From: Rhizobiaceae bacterium
GTDB lineage: Bacteria; Pseudomonadota; Alphaproteobacteria; Rhizobiales; Rhizobiaceae
Assembly: GCA_027483885.1 (NCBI GenBank)
Contig: JAIXTO010000021.1
Coordinates: forward strand, 1-45,936
Reading direction: 5' to 3'
Length of the DNA stretch: 45,936 nt
The notes under the pieces are model-generated. The model was not told the origin of the DNA. It was given only the letters and a program-made list of their open reading frames with translations, and made no database searches. Position 1 is the stretch's first letter. The number at the start of each line of letters is the position of its first letter. Both the position numbers and the translations under genes were made by a program. Positions 32,590 through 40,274 of this stretch are shown piece by piece.

Positions 32590-33570
32590 TTACTCCACCA
32601 GATTTCGCCGGAAGAACGCGACAACTTCCGCATTGAATTTCTTGTGGAACGCGGCTCGATCAAATCCGGGCGCATCAATGCACACTTCGGACGACATTCG
32701 GTCCTTCGGGCACATTGTCAGAAACGACATATGGACGGCATTGGGCACCACCCGGAAGTCGGGTTTTTCAGGCAGCATATGCACCAGCGTCGCAACGTCC
32801 TTCGGCGATGCCCCGCCACCGCCTCCCAATTCCGATCCCCAAAGTTGAAGCGGAATGGTGACATCCTTCACGCTGTCGGGCGTCTGAAAGACGATGCTGA
32901 GAGGATCGGCGACCACCATCGCCTTGATGCGGGGATCATGGGTCAACGCCGGGGGCAAGGAAGCTTGATGCGGAGGGCGGACCTGACTGGCCTGCGGGCA
33001 GGCAATAGCCTTCGGATCGGTGCAACGCGGAGGCAACCTGCTGAAATCCGGATTGGCCCCAGCCAGAACGAGCCCCGTATAGCCGCCCTGGGAGAAGCCG
33101 TAGAAGCCGATATTTTGGGGATCGATCCTGGCGGCATCCGGAAGGTCGTTGAGCATGAAATCGATTGTTCGCTTGATATCGACAGGTCGATTGAAAAGCG
33201 GGGCCAAACCATTTGCGCGGCTCATATCGGCGTAATTGGCTTGCGGATGATTGATGGCGACCACGACGAAGCCTGAATCGGCCAGTGCTTCTGCCGTGTC
33301 ATGATGGCCGAAATACCAGCCGCCATAACCGTGCGAAATCACGATGAGCGGCAGTCTCTCTCCCGCAATCGAGCAGTCCGGGACAGCCTTCACCGTGAAC
33401 GACCTGATCGGTACGTCTCCAGGCGGCTTGGCGCAGGGCGACCACATCGCCGCGTCGATAACCGGACCATCCTGCCCTGCGGGAATATGGACGTATCTCA
33501 GACCTGCGGCCTGGGCATGTGGCAAAACGAAACAAAGGGCGGCTGCCAGTGCCAGGCATAGACGTTTCAT
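32590..33570 (-). CDS. Secreted alpha/beta hydrolase (dienelactone hydrolase/lipase-like)
   Basis: 326 residues with a signal peptide (MKRLCLALAAALCFVLPHAQ, cleavage after QAA). HGYGGWYFGHHDTAEALADS forms the oxyanion region and GFSQGG holds the nucleophile serine. VADPLS and the later VHMSF likely supply the acid and histidine. Four or more cysteines (CTDPKAIAC, CPKDRMSSEVC) may form periplasmic disulfides. It resembles predicted dienelactone hydrolases and platelet-activating-factor-acetylhydrolase-like esterases. The ATG at 33570 has GGAG eight bases upstream. It is divergent from the PadR operon. The substrate is unknown. Confidence 0.8.
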   Translation of the reverse strand: MKRLCLALAAALCFVLPHAQAAGLRYVHIPAGQDGPVIDAAMWSPCAKPPGDVPIRSFTVKAVPDCSIAGERLPLIVISHGYGGWYFGHHDTAEALADSGFVVVAINHPQANYADMSRANGLAPLFNRPVDIKRTIDFMLNDLPDAARIDPQNIGFYGFSQGGYTGLVLAGANPDFSRLPPRCTDPKAIACPQASQVRPPHQASLPPALTHDPRIKAMVVADPLSIVFQTPDSVKDVTIPLQLWGSELGGGGGASPKDVATLVHMLPEKPDFRVVPNAVHMSFLTMCPKDRMSSEVCIDAPGFDRAAFHKKFNAEVVAFFRRNLVE

Positions 33571-33666
33571 GGGGATCACTCCGACTTAAAAAGTGTTTTG
33601 ACGGACCAGCTTTCACCGGGCTGCGCGCATTGGAAAAATCAAAGTCAGCAATGTTGTTCCACTACC

Positions 33667-33706
33667 TTGCAATAACAGGTAGCGTGCTATATACAGTCTG
33701 TAAATA
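33667..33706 (+). promoter_or_regulatory. Promoter and palindromic operator of the padR operon
   Basis: TTGCAA (33667-33672) and TATACA (33690-33695) are separated by 17 bases. Over the -10 lies a near-perfect palindrome, TATATACAG (33688-33696), T, CTGTAAATA (33698-33706), with one mismatched pair. A second dyad, CTACCT (33662-33667) / AGGTAG (33677-33682), overlaps the -35. PadR repressors bind such dyads in their own promoters, so autorepression is likely. Confidence 0.65.
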
Positions 33707-33717
33707 CGGAAAATGCG

Positions 33718-34044
33718 ATGACCGACTCGATCCAGGTTCAACTGAGAAAAGGCGCGCTCGACCTGTGCGTCCTGGCCGTGCTGTCGCGCGGCGAGAGTTA
33801 CGGCTATGAGATCGCCAGCACGCTTGTCGCGGCCGTCGGCATGGGCGAAGGCACGATCTATCCACTGATGCGCCGCATGCAGAACGACGGCCTCGTCGCC
33901 ACCCGCCTCGTCGAGTCCAGCAGCGGGCCACCCCGCAAATATTACCGCCTCACACTGCTCGGCCAGACCGTTTTCGAGGCCCACCGCAATGACTGGCGCT
34001 CCTTTGCGACCGCCGTCGATAAACTTCTTGAGGATTTGCCATGA
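33718..34044 (+). CDS. PadR-family transcriptional regulator
   Basis: 108 residues, a short PadR protein with the winged-helix core LRKGALDLCVLAVLSRGESY, GYEIASTLVAAVGMGEGTIY and PLMRRMQNDGLVATRLV. The C-terminal helix is brief, as in members encoded with DUF1700 proteins. Its TGA overlaps the DUF1700 ATG (ATGA). It likely represses its own operon through the palindrome over the promoter. The inducing signal may be envelope stress, as for related PadR-DUF1700-DUF2807 modules, but this is inference. Confidence 0.92.
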   Translation: MTDSIQVQLRKGALDLCVLAVLSRGESYGYEIASTLVAAVGMGEGTIYPLMRRMQNDGLVATRLVESSSGPPRKYYRLTLLGQTVFEAHRNDWRSFATAVDKLLEDLP

Positions 34045-34613
34045 CCAGGGATGCCTTTCTCGACACGTTGCGGCGCGGACTTGGTGGTCTTCCGGACGAC
34101 GAGATCGCAGAGATCATGTCTGACTATGCGGCCCATTTCGCCGAATCCGGCAACCGGGGCCGCGGAGAGACAGAGGTGGCCTCGGCACTTGGCGACCCCG
34201 CGAGGATCGCGCGTGAATTGCGGGCCGATATTGGGCTGAGACGTCTGGAAGCGGGCTGGAGCCTCTCGAACCTTGTCGCTGCGGCCATGGCTCTGACCGG
34301 ACTTGTGATCGTCGATCTGCTTTTCCTGTTGCCGCTGCTGGTCTTGGCAAGTCTGCTGGCGCTGGGCCTTGCGGCCGGACTGGTGGCGATCGGCGCGGCC
34401 GGTTTGAAGGTACTCGGCACGGCATTGTTCTTCGGCCACGGGGCCGCACTCACGACGCTGCTGGGTCGCCTGTGCATCGGCGCTGGACTTCTGAGCAGCT
34501 TCATCGGCGGCGGTGCGTTGCTGCTGATGGCGCTCGGTTCCGGTATCCGCGTCCTTGGACATTACGCACGCCTGCATTTCCGTCTGGTCCAGCCAAACCG
34601 GCACGGTGCCTGA
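34041..34613 (+). CDS. DUF1700 membrane protein
   Basis: 190 residues. The cytoplasmic N-terminal motif (MTRDAFLDTLRRGLGGLPDD, EIMSDYAAHFAESGNRGRGE, ALGDPARIARELRA) is the HAAS/DUF1700 signature. Three or four hydrophobic helices follow (residues about 75-175). DUF1700 proteins are commonly paired with a PadR regulator and a DUF2807 protein and may act as membrane sensors or scaffolds. Overlapping start with padR and a 32-base gap to the next gene indicate one operon. Confidence 0.88.
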   Translation: MTRDAFLDTLRRGLGGLPDDEIAEIMSDYAAHFAESGNRGRGETEVASALGDPARIARELRADIGLRRLEAGWSLSNLVAAAMALTGLVIVDLLFLLPLLVLASLLALGLAAGLVAIGAAGLKVLGTALFFGHGAALTTLLGRLCIGAGLLSSFIGGGALLLMALGSGIRVLGHYARLHFRLVQPNRHGA

Positions 34614-34645
34614 ATATTCAATCGAATCTTCCGAGGGTGTAAGAG

Positions 34646-35350
34646 ATGACCAGTAAATTGACACTTATTGCCGCAACCGGACTAGTCGGTGCCGCCGTAT
34701 TTCTAGCGCTCGGAACCGCTCTCTCCGGTTCCGGTTGGTTGAACACGGCCACCCTGTGGAGCGGGGAGGCGACATGCGAACCCGCAAGCGGCACACGGCA
34801 TGAAATTACACTGCCGTTCACATCGAGCGACAGGCTGGTGATCGACCTGCCAGGCACCGTCCATTACCAGCCATCGGACAAGGCTAAGGCCGTTGTCGGC
34901 GGCGACCCGGCGCTTCTAGATCATCTGAAGCTCGAATCCGGCCGATTGAGCCTGGATTGCGACCCGGGCTGGTTTGCTTCCCGGCTAGACGTCAATCTGT
35001 CGGGACCGGCCATCACCCGATGGGATTTGCTGGGCAATGTCGATTTGACACTCTCGCAGATCAACCAGCCTCAGCTTCAGGTGAGCATCAAGGGCAGCGG
35101 CAATGCCATTGCTAGCGGAACCACAGACGCAGTCAACCTTAGCATTTTCGGCTCAGGCGAAGCCCGTTTCGATGGCCTGATTGCAAAGTCGGCAGCGGTG
35201 CAAATCTACGGGAGCGGCGATGCGAAGATAAATGCCAAGTTAGATGCAGATGTCTCAATTGCTGGGAGTGGCAATGTCGAGGTGTCAGGACATCCGGAAA
35301 TGCGGCGCACAGAGATCAAAGGCAGCGGACGCATTGTGCAGAAGCCGTGA
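34646..35350 (+). CDS. Exported DUF2807 (head-GIN) beta-helix protein
   Basis: 234 residues. An N-terminal signal or anchor (LIAATGLVGAAVFLALGTAL) precedes a DUF2807 domain. The C-terminal half shows repeating GSG turns (KGSGNAIASG, FGSGEARFDG, YGSGDAKIN, AGSGNVEVSG, KGSGRIVQ) typical of a parallel beta-helix. Two cysteines (CEPASG ... LDCDPG) may form a disulfide. The family is associated with the envelope, with no known enzyme activity. It is the last gene of the PadR operon; a small GATAC/GTATC dyad follows the stop. Confidence 0.85.
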   Translation: MTSKLTLIAATGLVGAAVFLALGTALSGSGWLNTATLWSGEATCEPASGTRHEITLPFTSSDRLVIDLPGTVHYQPSDKAKAVVGGDPALLDHLKLESGRLSLDCDPGWFASRLDVNLSGPAITRWDLLGNVDLTLSQINQPQLQVSIKGSGNAIASGTTDAVNLSIFGSGEARFDGLIAKSAAVQIYGSGDAKINAKLDADVSIAGSGNVEVSGHPEMRRTEIKGSGRIVQKP

Positions 35351-35468
35351 TACACGGATGGTATCCATAAGATCGGCAGGTCACCGATTAAGCTCTTCAA
35401 ACTGCCGAATTGTCGCAGTAATCCTCAGCGACAGTATGTCTTAGGTTTCGGGGCTTCCAACAAGGCGT

Positions 35469-35975
35469 TCACAGCAACTGCGTTTGGTCGCTGATTGGGC
35501 GGACTCGCTCCAATGCGAGTAGCCATTTCTTTGTTTCGATGCCGCCGCCAAACCCGGTGAGACTTCCGTTCGCGCCAATGACCCTATGACATGGGATGAT
35601 AATCGGGATCGGATTGCTACCGTTTGCGGCTCCGACCGCCCGGCTCGCCGCTGGATTATCTATGCGGCGTGCCAGTTCGCCATAGCTGATTGTCGCGCCG
35701 AACGGAATTCGTGTCAGCTCCCGCCACACCATGCGTTGAAAGCTGGTGCCTTGCGGATCGAGCGGAAGATCGAATTCTCGCCGTGTCCCGTCAAAATATG
35801 CCTGCAACTGCCCCTTCACGTCGCCGAAGATTTCGTCATCATGCCTCCACTCCGGTCGCGGCGTGATGGCGCCCTTTCCGCTCGGGAAGCCAAGATGGGA
35901 TAGCGCGCGGCCATCACCTGCCAGCAGCAAGCGCCCGATCGGGCTGTCCATGAATGTGTAGCGGATCTCCTGCAT
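35469..35975 (-). CDS. ogt: Methylated-DNA--protein-cysteine methyltransferase
   Basis: Suicide repair enzyme that removes methyl groups from O6-methylguanine, 168 residues. The C-terminal DNA-binding domain has WRELTRIPFGATISYGELAR, SRAVGAANGSNPIPIIIPCH (acceptor C129 in PCHRVIG), and GFGGGIETKKWLL. I start at 35975, where the ATG shares one base with the stop of the upstream EamA gene (TGATG); a longer frame upstream only mirrors that gene. An AdaA-like regulator is divergent from this pair about a kilobase away, forming an alkylation-response cluster. Confidence 0.93.
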   Translation of the reverse strand: MQEIRYTFMDSPIGRLLLAGDGRALSHLGFPSGKGAITPRPEWRHDDEIFGDVKGQLQAYFDGTRREFDLPLDPQGTSFQRMVWRELTRIPFGATISYGELARRIDNPAASRAVGAANGSNPIPIIIPCHRVIGANGSLTGFGGGIETKKWLLALERVRPISDQTQLL

Positions 35976-36904
35976 CACCTTCTCACTCTGCGCTCTCTGC
36001 GAAGCCAACTGAACAAGCGACCGTCGATCGACAACAAACCAAGAGAGATCAAGGCCATGCCCGCGAAATGGTTGATCGCCAGTACCTCTCCCAGAAACAG
36101 GCTTCCAAGCAGGACTGCACTCACGGGAATCAGCAACGTCACGAGCGAACTGTTGACCGCGCCGCCAACGGCGAGGATATGGAAAAAGAGGATATAGGCC
36201 AGTGCGGTTGAAAGCAGTCCCAATCCCAGGAGAGCTGCAATCGTCATGACGCTCGGCATCGCCAGATGCCACGGTGCATCAACCAGCGCGACAATCGGCA
36301 GCATCATGATCGTTGTTGCTGCCGTCTGGCCAAACGCGCTGGCCGCCGGCGCGACCCCCATGCGCCGGAAACGCCGGCCAAAGACGCCCGCGAACCCGTA
36401 TGACAGAGCCGCAGCCAAGCACGCGAACAATGCCAGGAATGGAAGCGCCTGCGAAGAGACCGCATTCCCCGCCATCATGAGCGCGACACCCATGACGCCT
36501 AAGACGATGCCAGCGACCGTGTTCGGCGTCATGCGTTCGTCTGTTGTAAAGAAATGGGCCACGAGAATGGAGAAAATGGGTGTCGTTGCGTTGAGGATCG
36601 ACGCCAGGCCGCTGGGTATTTGCGTTTGCCCCCAGAATAGCAGGCTGAACGGGATCAGATTGTTTAACACCCCCATACCAAAGAACGCGGCCCATATGCC
36701 GGGCGCTGTTGGAATAGCGTGCCGAGTTGCTCGCAGATAGATGAACAGCGCGATCGCAGCAATGGCGACCCGGGCAAAAACGACAGTCAAAGGTGGTAGC
36801 TCCGAAAGTGCGACCTTTGAGAAGAAGAAGGAACCGCCCCAAAGAACGGATAAAACGAGAAGAAGAGCCCAGTCGAAGAGCCGCATAGTTCCAGGTTTCT
36901 GCAT
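35975..36904 (-). CDS. EamA/DMT-family transporter
   Basis: 309 residues, ten predicted helices in two EamA repeats: LLVLSVLWGGSFFFSKVAL with FARVAIAAIALFIYLRA in the first, and ALLGLGLLSTALAYILFFHI with SLVTLLIPVSAVLLGSLFLG in the second. Drug/metabolite transporters of this kind usually export small metabolites. It is translationally coupled to ogt (TGATG) and divergent from the AdaA-like gene. It might therefore be induced with alkylation repair, but the substrate is unknown. Confidence 0.9.
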   Translation of the reverse strand: MQKPGTMRLFDWALLLVLSVLWGGSFFFSKVALSELPPLTVVFARVAIAAIALFIYLRATRHAIPTAPGIWAAFFGMGVLNNLIPFSLLFWGQTQIPSGLASILNATTPIFSILVAHFFTTDERMTPNTVAGIVLGVMGVALMMAGNAVSSQALPFLALFACLAAALSYGFAGVFGRRFRRMGVAPAASAFGQTAATTIMMLPIVALVDAPWHLAMPSVMTIAALLGLGLLSTALAYILFFHILAVGGAVNSSLVTLLIPVSAVLLGSLFLGEVLAINHFAGMALISLGLLSIDGRLFSWLRRERRVRR

Positions 36905-37017
36905 CGTGTGATCCTGCCTTGACGCGATACGGCAGGTTTATCCGCCCACCTGCCGCCTGCTCGCCGGATTCGGACTCCGTCCTTCTACGAGGGCAGGCAT
37001 TGTTATATGGTGACGCC

Positions 37018-37602
37018 ATGAGTTTGGATGTTTCGATATGCGAGCAGGCTTGGCTTGCGCGTGATCCAGGTTTCGACGGACGGTTTTTTATCGGCGTGCG
37101 AACCACCGGTGTCTATTGCCGCTGCGTCTGCCCAGTACGGCTGCCTTATCGTCACAATATCGAGTTTCTGCCGAGCGCGACGGCGGCCGAACTAGCAGGC
37201 TATCGGCCATGCCTGCGTTGTCGGCCGGAATCGGCCCCTTTTTGTTCCGCCTGGAAGGGAAGTGTGACGATCGTTGAGAGGGCGGCCAGACTGATACGAG
37301 AGGAAGGCGCGCTTGATAGGCGCGGTGCGACAGTTGAAACCCTCGCGGAGCGCGTTGGCGTCGGTGCGCGCCATTTGTCCCGGCTGTTTCAGAAGCATCT
37401 CGGAGCAAGCCCGACGCAGGTGGCGAGGACGGCTCGCGTACAACGGGCAAAGCGTTTGCTGACCGAAACGGACCTACCGATAACGGACATTGCGTTGCAA
37501 TCTGGATTCGGGAGTCTCAGGCGCTTCAATACCGTTTTCCAGGAGGTCTACAAACGCCCGCCGACTGCCATCAGAAGGGCGTTGATGGCGCGTAATTCGT
37601 GA
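37018..37602 (+). CDS. AdaA-like methylphosphotriester sensor/AraC-type activator
   Basis: 194 residues. The N-terminal Ada zinc domain has C34, C38, C65 and C68 (TTGVYCRCVCPVRLP ... YRPCLRCRPES); C34 corresponds to the methyl acceptor of Ada, and C36 is an extra cysteine. The C-terminal HTH_18 domain spans about 100-190 (VETLAERVGVGARHLSRLFQ; ITDIALQSGFGSLRRFNTVF). There is no methyltransferase or glycosylase domain, so it equals AdaA of split systems, with the divergent ogt gene as the likely partner. The ATG at 37018 begins MSLDVSICEQAWLARDP. Confidence 0.9.
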   Translation: MSLDVSICEQAWLARDPGFDGRFFIGVRTTGVYCRCVCPVRLPYRHNIEFLPSATAAELAGYRPCLRCRPESAPFCSAWKGSVTIVERAARLIREEGALDRRGATVETLAERVGVGARHLSRLFQKHLGASPTQVARTARVQRAKRLLTETDLPITDIALQSGFGSLRRFNTVFQEVYKRPPTAIRRALMARNS

Positions 37603-37699
37603 CTTTTTCAGCATTGATCCGTCGCACTTGAACACAGCTGTCATCCACTTGATATCTGAAGCCTGCTAATCAGCAATTTTTATTGTTATTGGCAGGCCT

Positions 37700-38914
37700 A
37701 TGCGGTTCTCGGGACCCGACAGAAAAATCATCGGTGTCCTCTTCGTCCTTGCCGTGACGCAGGTCATCGGGTGGGGTACGGTCAGCCTTCCCGCGATCAT
37801 CGGCCGGCAGGTTGCCGCCGATCTTGGCATGAACATTGAGGCGGTCTTCGCTGGCACTTCGGTCCTGTATGTCGTCATGGGCCTGTGGGCTCCGGTGTTG
37901 GCGAAGGGATTTATGCGGTTCGGCGCCCGCCGCGTCATGATGGCCGGGGCTGTTCTCGCTGCGCCCGGCTTTGTGCTGCTTTCCGTTTCTACAGGGCCAG
38001 TGCTCTATTTCGCCGCCTGGGTGATCCTGGGCACGGCCGGCAGCGCCACACTAACCACAGCCGCCTATATCATGCTCAATGAGATCGCCGGACGAAATGC
38101 CAAGAGCGCCATCGGCGCACTCATGTTGGTAACGGGGCTGTCTAGCAGTATCTTCTGGCCGACGACCGCATTTCTTTCGGGAGCAGTTGGCTGGCGTGGC
38201 ACCTGCCTCGGCTATGCAGCAATGATGGTGCTGGTATGCCTGCCGTTCTATTTCTTCGGTTTGCCGCGCAGGGCATCTCCGGGTGAGGCGTCGAGCCCAT
38301 CAGAGCCGGCAATCGGGCGGGCGACTATTGCACGCAAGGGCACTTTCACGCTGATCGTGACGGCCATCGCCCTCAATGCCTTCGTTACCTTCGGGTTTTC
38401 TGCCGTACTGATCGAACTCTTGCAGGCGGAGGGATTACCAACGCCCCAGGCGATTGCCTTTGGCTCGATGCTGGGGGTCATTCAGGTGTGTGCTCGCGGA
38501 CTGGATTTCCTGGGTGGCGGTCGATGGGATGGGATCACCACCGGCCTGGTCGCCGGTATCGGCCTGCCCGTCGCCATGCTGCTGCTCATCGTGGGCGGTG
38601 GCACCTATTGGACAATCGCCGGCTTTATCCTGATTTATGGCCTGGGCAGCGGCGCGCTGGCGGTGTCCCGGGCCACTGTCCCTTTGGTATTCTACGACAA
38701 AGCCGAATTTGCCAAGGCAACGTCGCGCATCGCACTGCCGCTCAATCTGATTTCGGCCGCATCACCTCCGATCCTTATCAGTCTGCTGACACAGTTTGGC
38801 AGTCACGTCCTTCTTTGCCTTGCCATACTATGTTCATGCGGCGCGCTCCTGAACCTGTTTTTACTCAGCCGCCGCCGACCATCGGTCGAGGCAGTCGTGT
38901 TGCAGAACGCCTGA
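37700..38914 (+). CDS. Major facilitator superfamily transporter
   Basis: 404 residues, twelve predicted helices. It starts MRFSGPDRKIIGVLFVLAVT and has an MFS loop 2-3 equivalent (GARRVMMAGAVLAAPGF). WAPVLAKGFMRFG and LMLVTGLSSSIFWPTTAFL resemble the CynX/YcaD-like or MFS_1 class. The central cytoplasmic loop is short and polar (PRRASPGEASSPSEP). No regulator is coupled to it; it stands between the AdaA-like gene and a truncated hydrolase. The substrate cannot be inferred. Confidence 0.88.
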   Translation: MRFSGPDRKIIGVLFVLAVTQVIGWGTVSLPAIIGRQVAADLGMNIEAVFAGTSVLYVVMGLWAPVLAKGFMRFGARRVMMAGAVLAAPGFVLLSVSTGPVLYFAAWVILGTAGSATLTTAAYIMLNEIAGRNAKSAIGALMLVTGLSSSIFWPTTAFLSGAVGWRGTCLGYAAMMVLVCLPFYFFGLPRRASPGEASSPSEPAIGRATIARKGTFTLIVTAIALNAFVTFGFSAVLIELLQAEGLPTPQAIAFGSMLGVIQVCARGLDFLGGGRWDGITTGLVAGIGLPVAMLLLIVGGGTYWTIAGFILIYGLGSGALAVSRATVPLVFYDKAEFAKATSRIALPLNLISAASPPILISLLTQFGSHVLLCLAILCSCGALLNLFLLSRRRPSVEAVVLQNA

Positions 38915-38939
38915 CTTCTTTGACATTCGGCCTGAGCCA

Positions 38940-39480
38940 TTGCCGACATTCAGCCCCATGTCCTATGGTCGGGAAAATCGGGGCAGTTGGGAAAATATCG
39001 GTATAGCGTCGATCAAGGCAGGCTGTCTTGAAATCCACTACAATGAGATCGGACCGGAAGGCGGCAATCCAGTCATCCGACGACATGGTTTTCCCTATGA
39101 CGCCCGCGCCTATGACGCCGTTGCGGCCAGTCTCGCCGGACGTGGTTATCGCTGCCTTATCCCTTACCTGCGTGGCTACGGTCCGACCCGCTTTCTATCC
39201 ACAGAGACAATATGGTCAGGCCAGCAAGCCGCGCTCGGCTTCGACCTGTTGGCATTCATGGATGCGCTCTCAATCAGAACTGCTTTCCTTGGCGGCTACG
39301 ATTGGGGAGGCCGAGCCGCCTGCATCGTGGCGGCACTCGGGCCCGAACGGGTTCGCGGCCTCGTAAGCTGCGGACAGGGCTACAACATTCAGGACATCGC
39401 GAATGCCTGGAAGCCCGCCCCAGCGATTGAGGAAGCCCGCTACTGGTATATGTACTACTTCAACACTGAACGGGGTCGAT
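38940..39480 (+). pseudogene. Alpha/beta hydrolase (epoxide hydrolase/haloalkane dehalogenase-like), 3'-truncated
   Basis: The frame reads GIASIKAGCLEIHYNEIGPE, HGFPYDARAYDAVAASL, IPYLRGYGPTRFLSTETIWS and GYDWGGRAACIVAALGPERV (nucleophile D in GYDWGG). It breaks off after YWYMYYFNTERGR near 39480, losing the cap and the catalytic histidine. Sequence beyond the break is the inverted repeat at 39489-39530 and antisense of a LysE gene, so the continuing frame to 39677 is not original. The true start is uncertain. Confidence 0.75.
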
Positions 39481-39488
39481 CTGGGCCA

Positions 39489-39530
39489 GCGATTTTGTCG
39501 CAAATATTAGGATTTTCGCGACAAAATCGC
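39489..39530. repeat. Perfect 13-bp inverted repeat, related to the dispersed repeat
   Basis: GCGATTTTGTCGC (39489-39501) and GCGACAAAATCGC (39518-39530) flank a 16-base spacer containing TAGGATTTTC. The core arrangement, TGTCGC, 16 bases, GCGACA, is that of the repeats at 30173-30200 and 41894-41920. It sits exactly where the upstream hydrolase gene is cut off. There is no U-tract, so a terminator is unlikely. Confidence 0.7.
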
Positions 39531-39546
39531 CGGCATGCGGCGAAAA

Positions 39547-40179
39547 TTAAGTTCGCTCTCCGAGGGCGAGCCGGCACGCCAATCCAGCAAATACGGTTGC
39601 AAGAAGATACTGCGGAAGCTTGGGAAACCGACGGATGCCGGAGAGACGGCTCCGTATATGGCCGCCCAAGAGGATGACGGTTCCATTCACGATGAAGCCG
39701 ATCCCGTTCAAGATCGTAGCCAACAGAACCATGTGTAAAAGCACCGCCCCGCCTGTCGGGTCAACGAATTGAGGAAAGAGGGCCAGAACGAAAAGCGCCA
39801 TTTTCGGGTTAAGGAGATTTGTGGCTAGACCTTCCATGAAAATCCGCCGGCTTGAGAGCCGCTTGAGTGAGACCGAAGGCGAGAAGGCAGAACCTTCCGA
39901 CCGGATCGTCTTATAGGCAAGGTAAAGCAGATAGAGACAACCGGCCCAGCGCACGATTTCATAGGCAATGGGAACGGCAACAAAGAGTTGGGATAGTCCA
40001 AGCCCAGCCGCGATCGCGTGACAATAGGTGCCAGCAGCTATTCCGGCATATGTCAGAAATCCGGCAAATCGCCCTTGGCTGACACTACGGGAAGCTATGA
40101 GGAGCATATCCGGGCCAGGCGTCGCGGTCAGAACCAGCGCCGCAGCAGCAAAGAGCATGATTGGAGAGAAATCCGGCAT
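39547..40179 (-). CDS. LysE/RhtB-family exporter
   Basis: 210 residues, six helices. It has the canonical TPGPDMLLIASRSVSQGRFA start, GIAAGTYCHAIAAGLGLSQL, RWAGCLYLLYLAYKTIRS and NLLNPKMALFVLALFPQFVD. It exports amino acids or homoserine-lactone-like compounds. It stands alone on the minus strand, with its stop 17 bases from the perfect inverted repeat, so it may have come to this position with the rearrangement that cut the neighbouring hydrolase. Confidence 0.92.
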   Translation of the reverse strand: MPDFSPIMLFAAAALVLTATPGPDMLLIASRSVSQGRFAGFLTYAGIAAGTYCHAIAAGLGLSQLFVAVPIAYEIVRWAGCLYLLYLAYKTIRSEGSAFSPSVSLKRLSSRRIFMEGLATNLLNPKMALFVLALFPQFVDPTGGAVLLHMVLLATILNGIGFIVNGTVILLGGHIRSRLSGIRRFPKLPQYLLATVFAGLACRLALGERT

Positions 40180-40274
40180 AACAGTTTCCTTTTTGGAATG
40201 GAGCCGGAATTCCCGTTTATCATCGTCAAGCGCTATGGCAACCCATTTGGATCAGTTTTCGTAAAACTCCCCAC

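Noticed and set aside
36246..36740. 164-codon plus-strand frame opposite the EamA gene
   Set aside because: Shadow of a ten-helix membrane protein gene, without signal or motif.
39489..39530. Perfect inverted repeat as a bidirectional terminator
   Set aside because: No T-run on either strand, and its core matches dispersed repeats elsewhere, so a mobile-element or recombination site is more likely.
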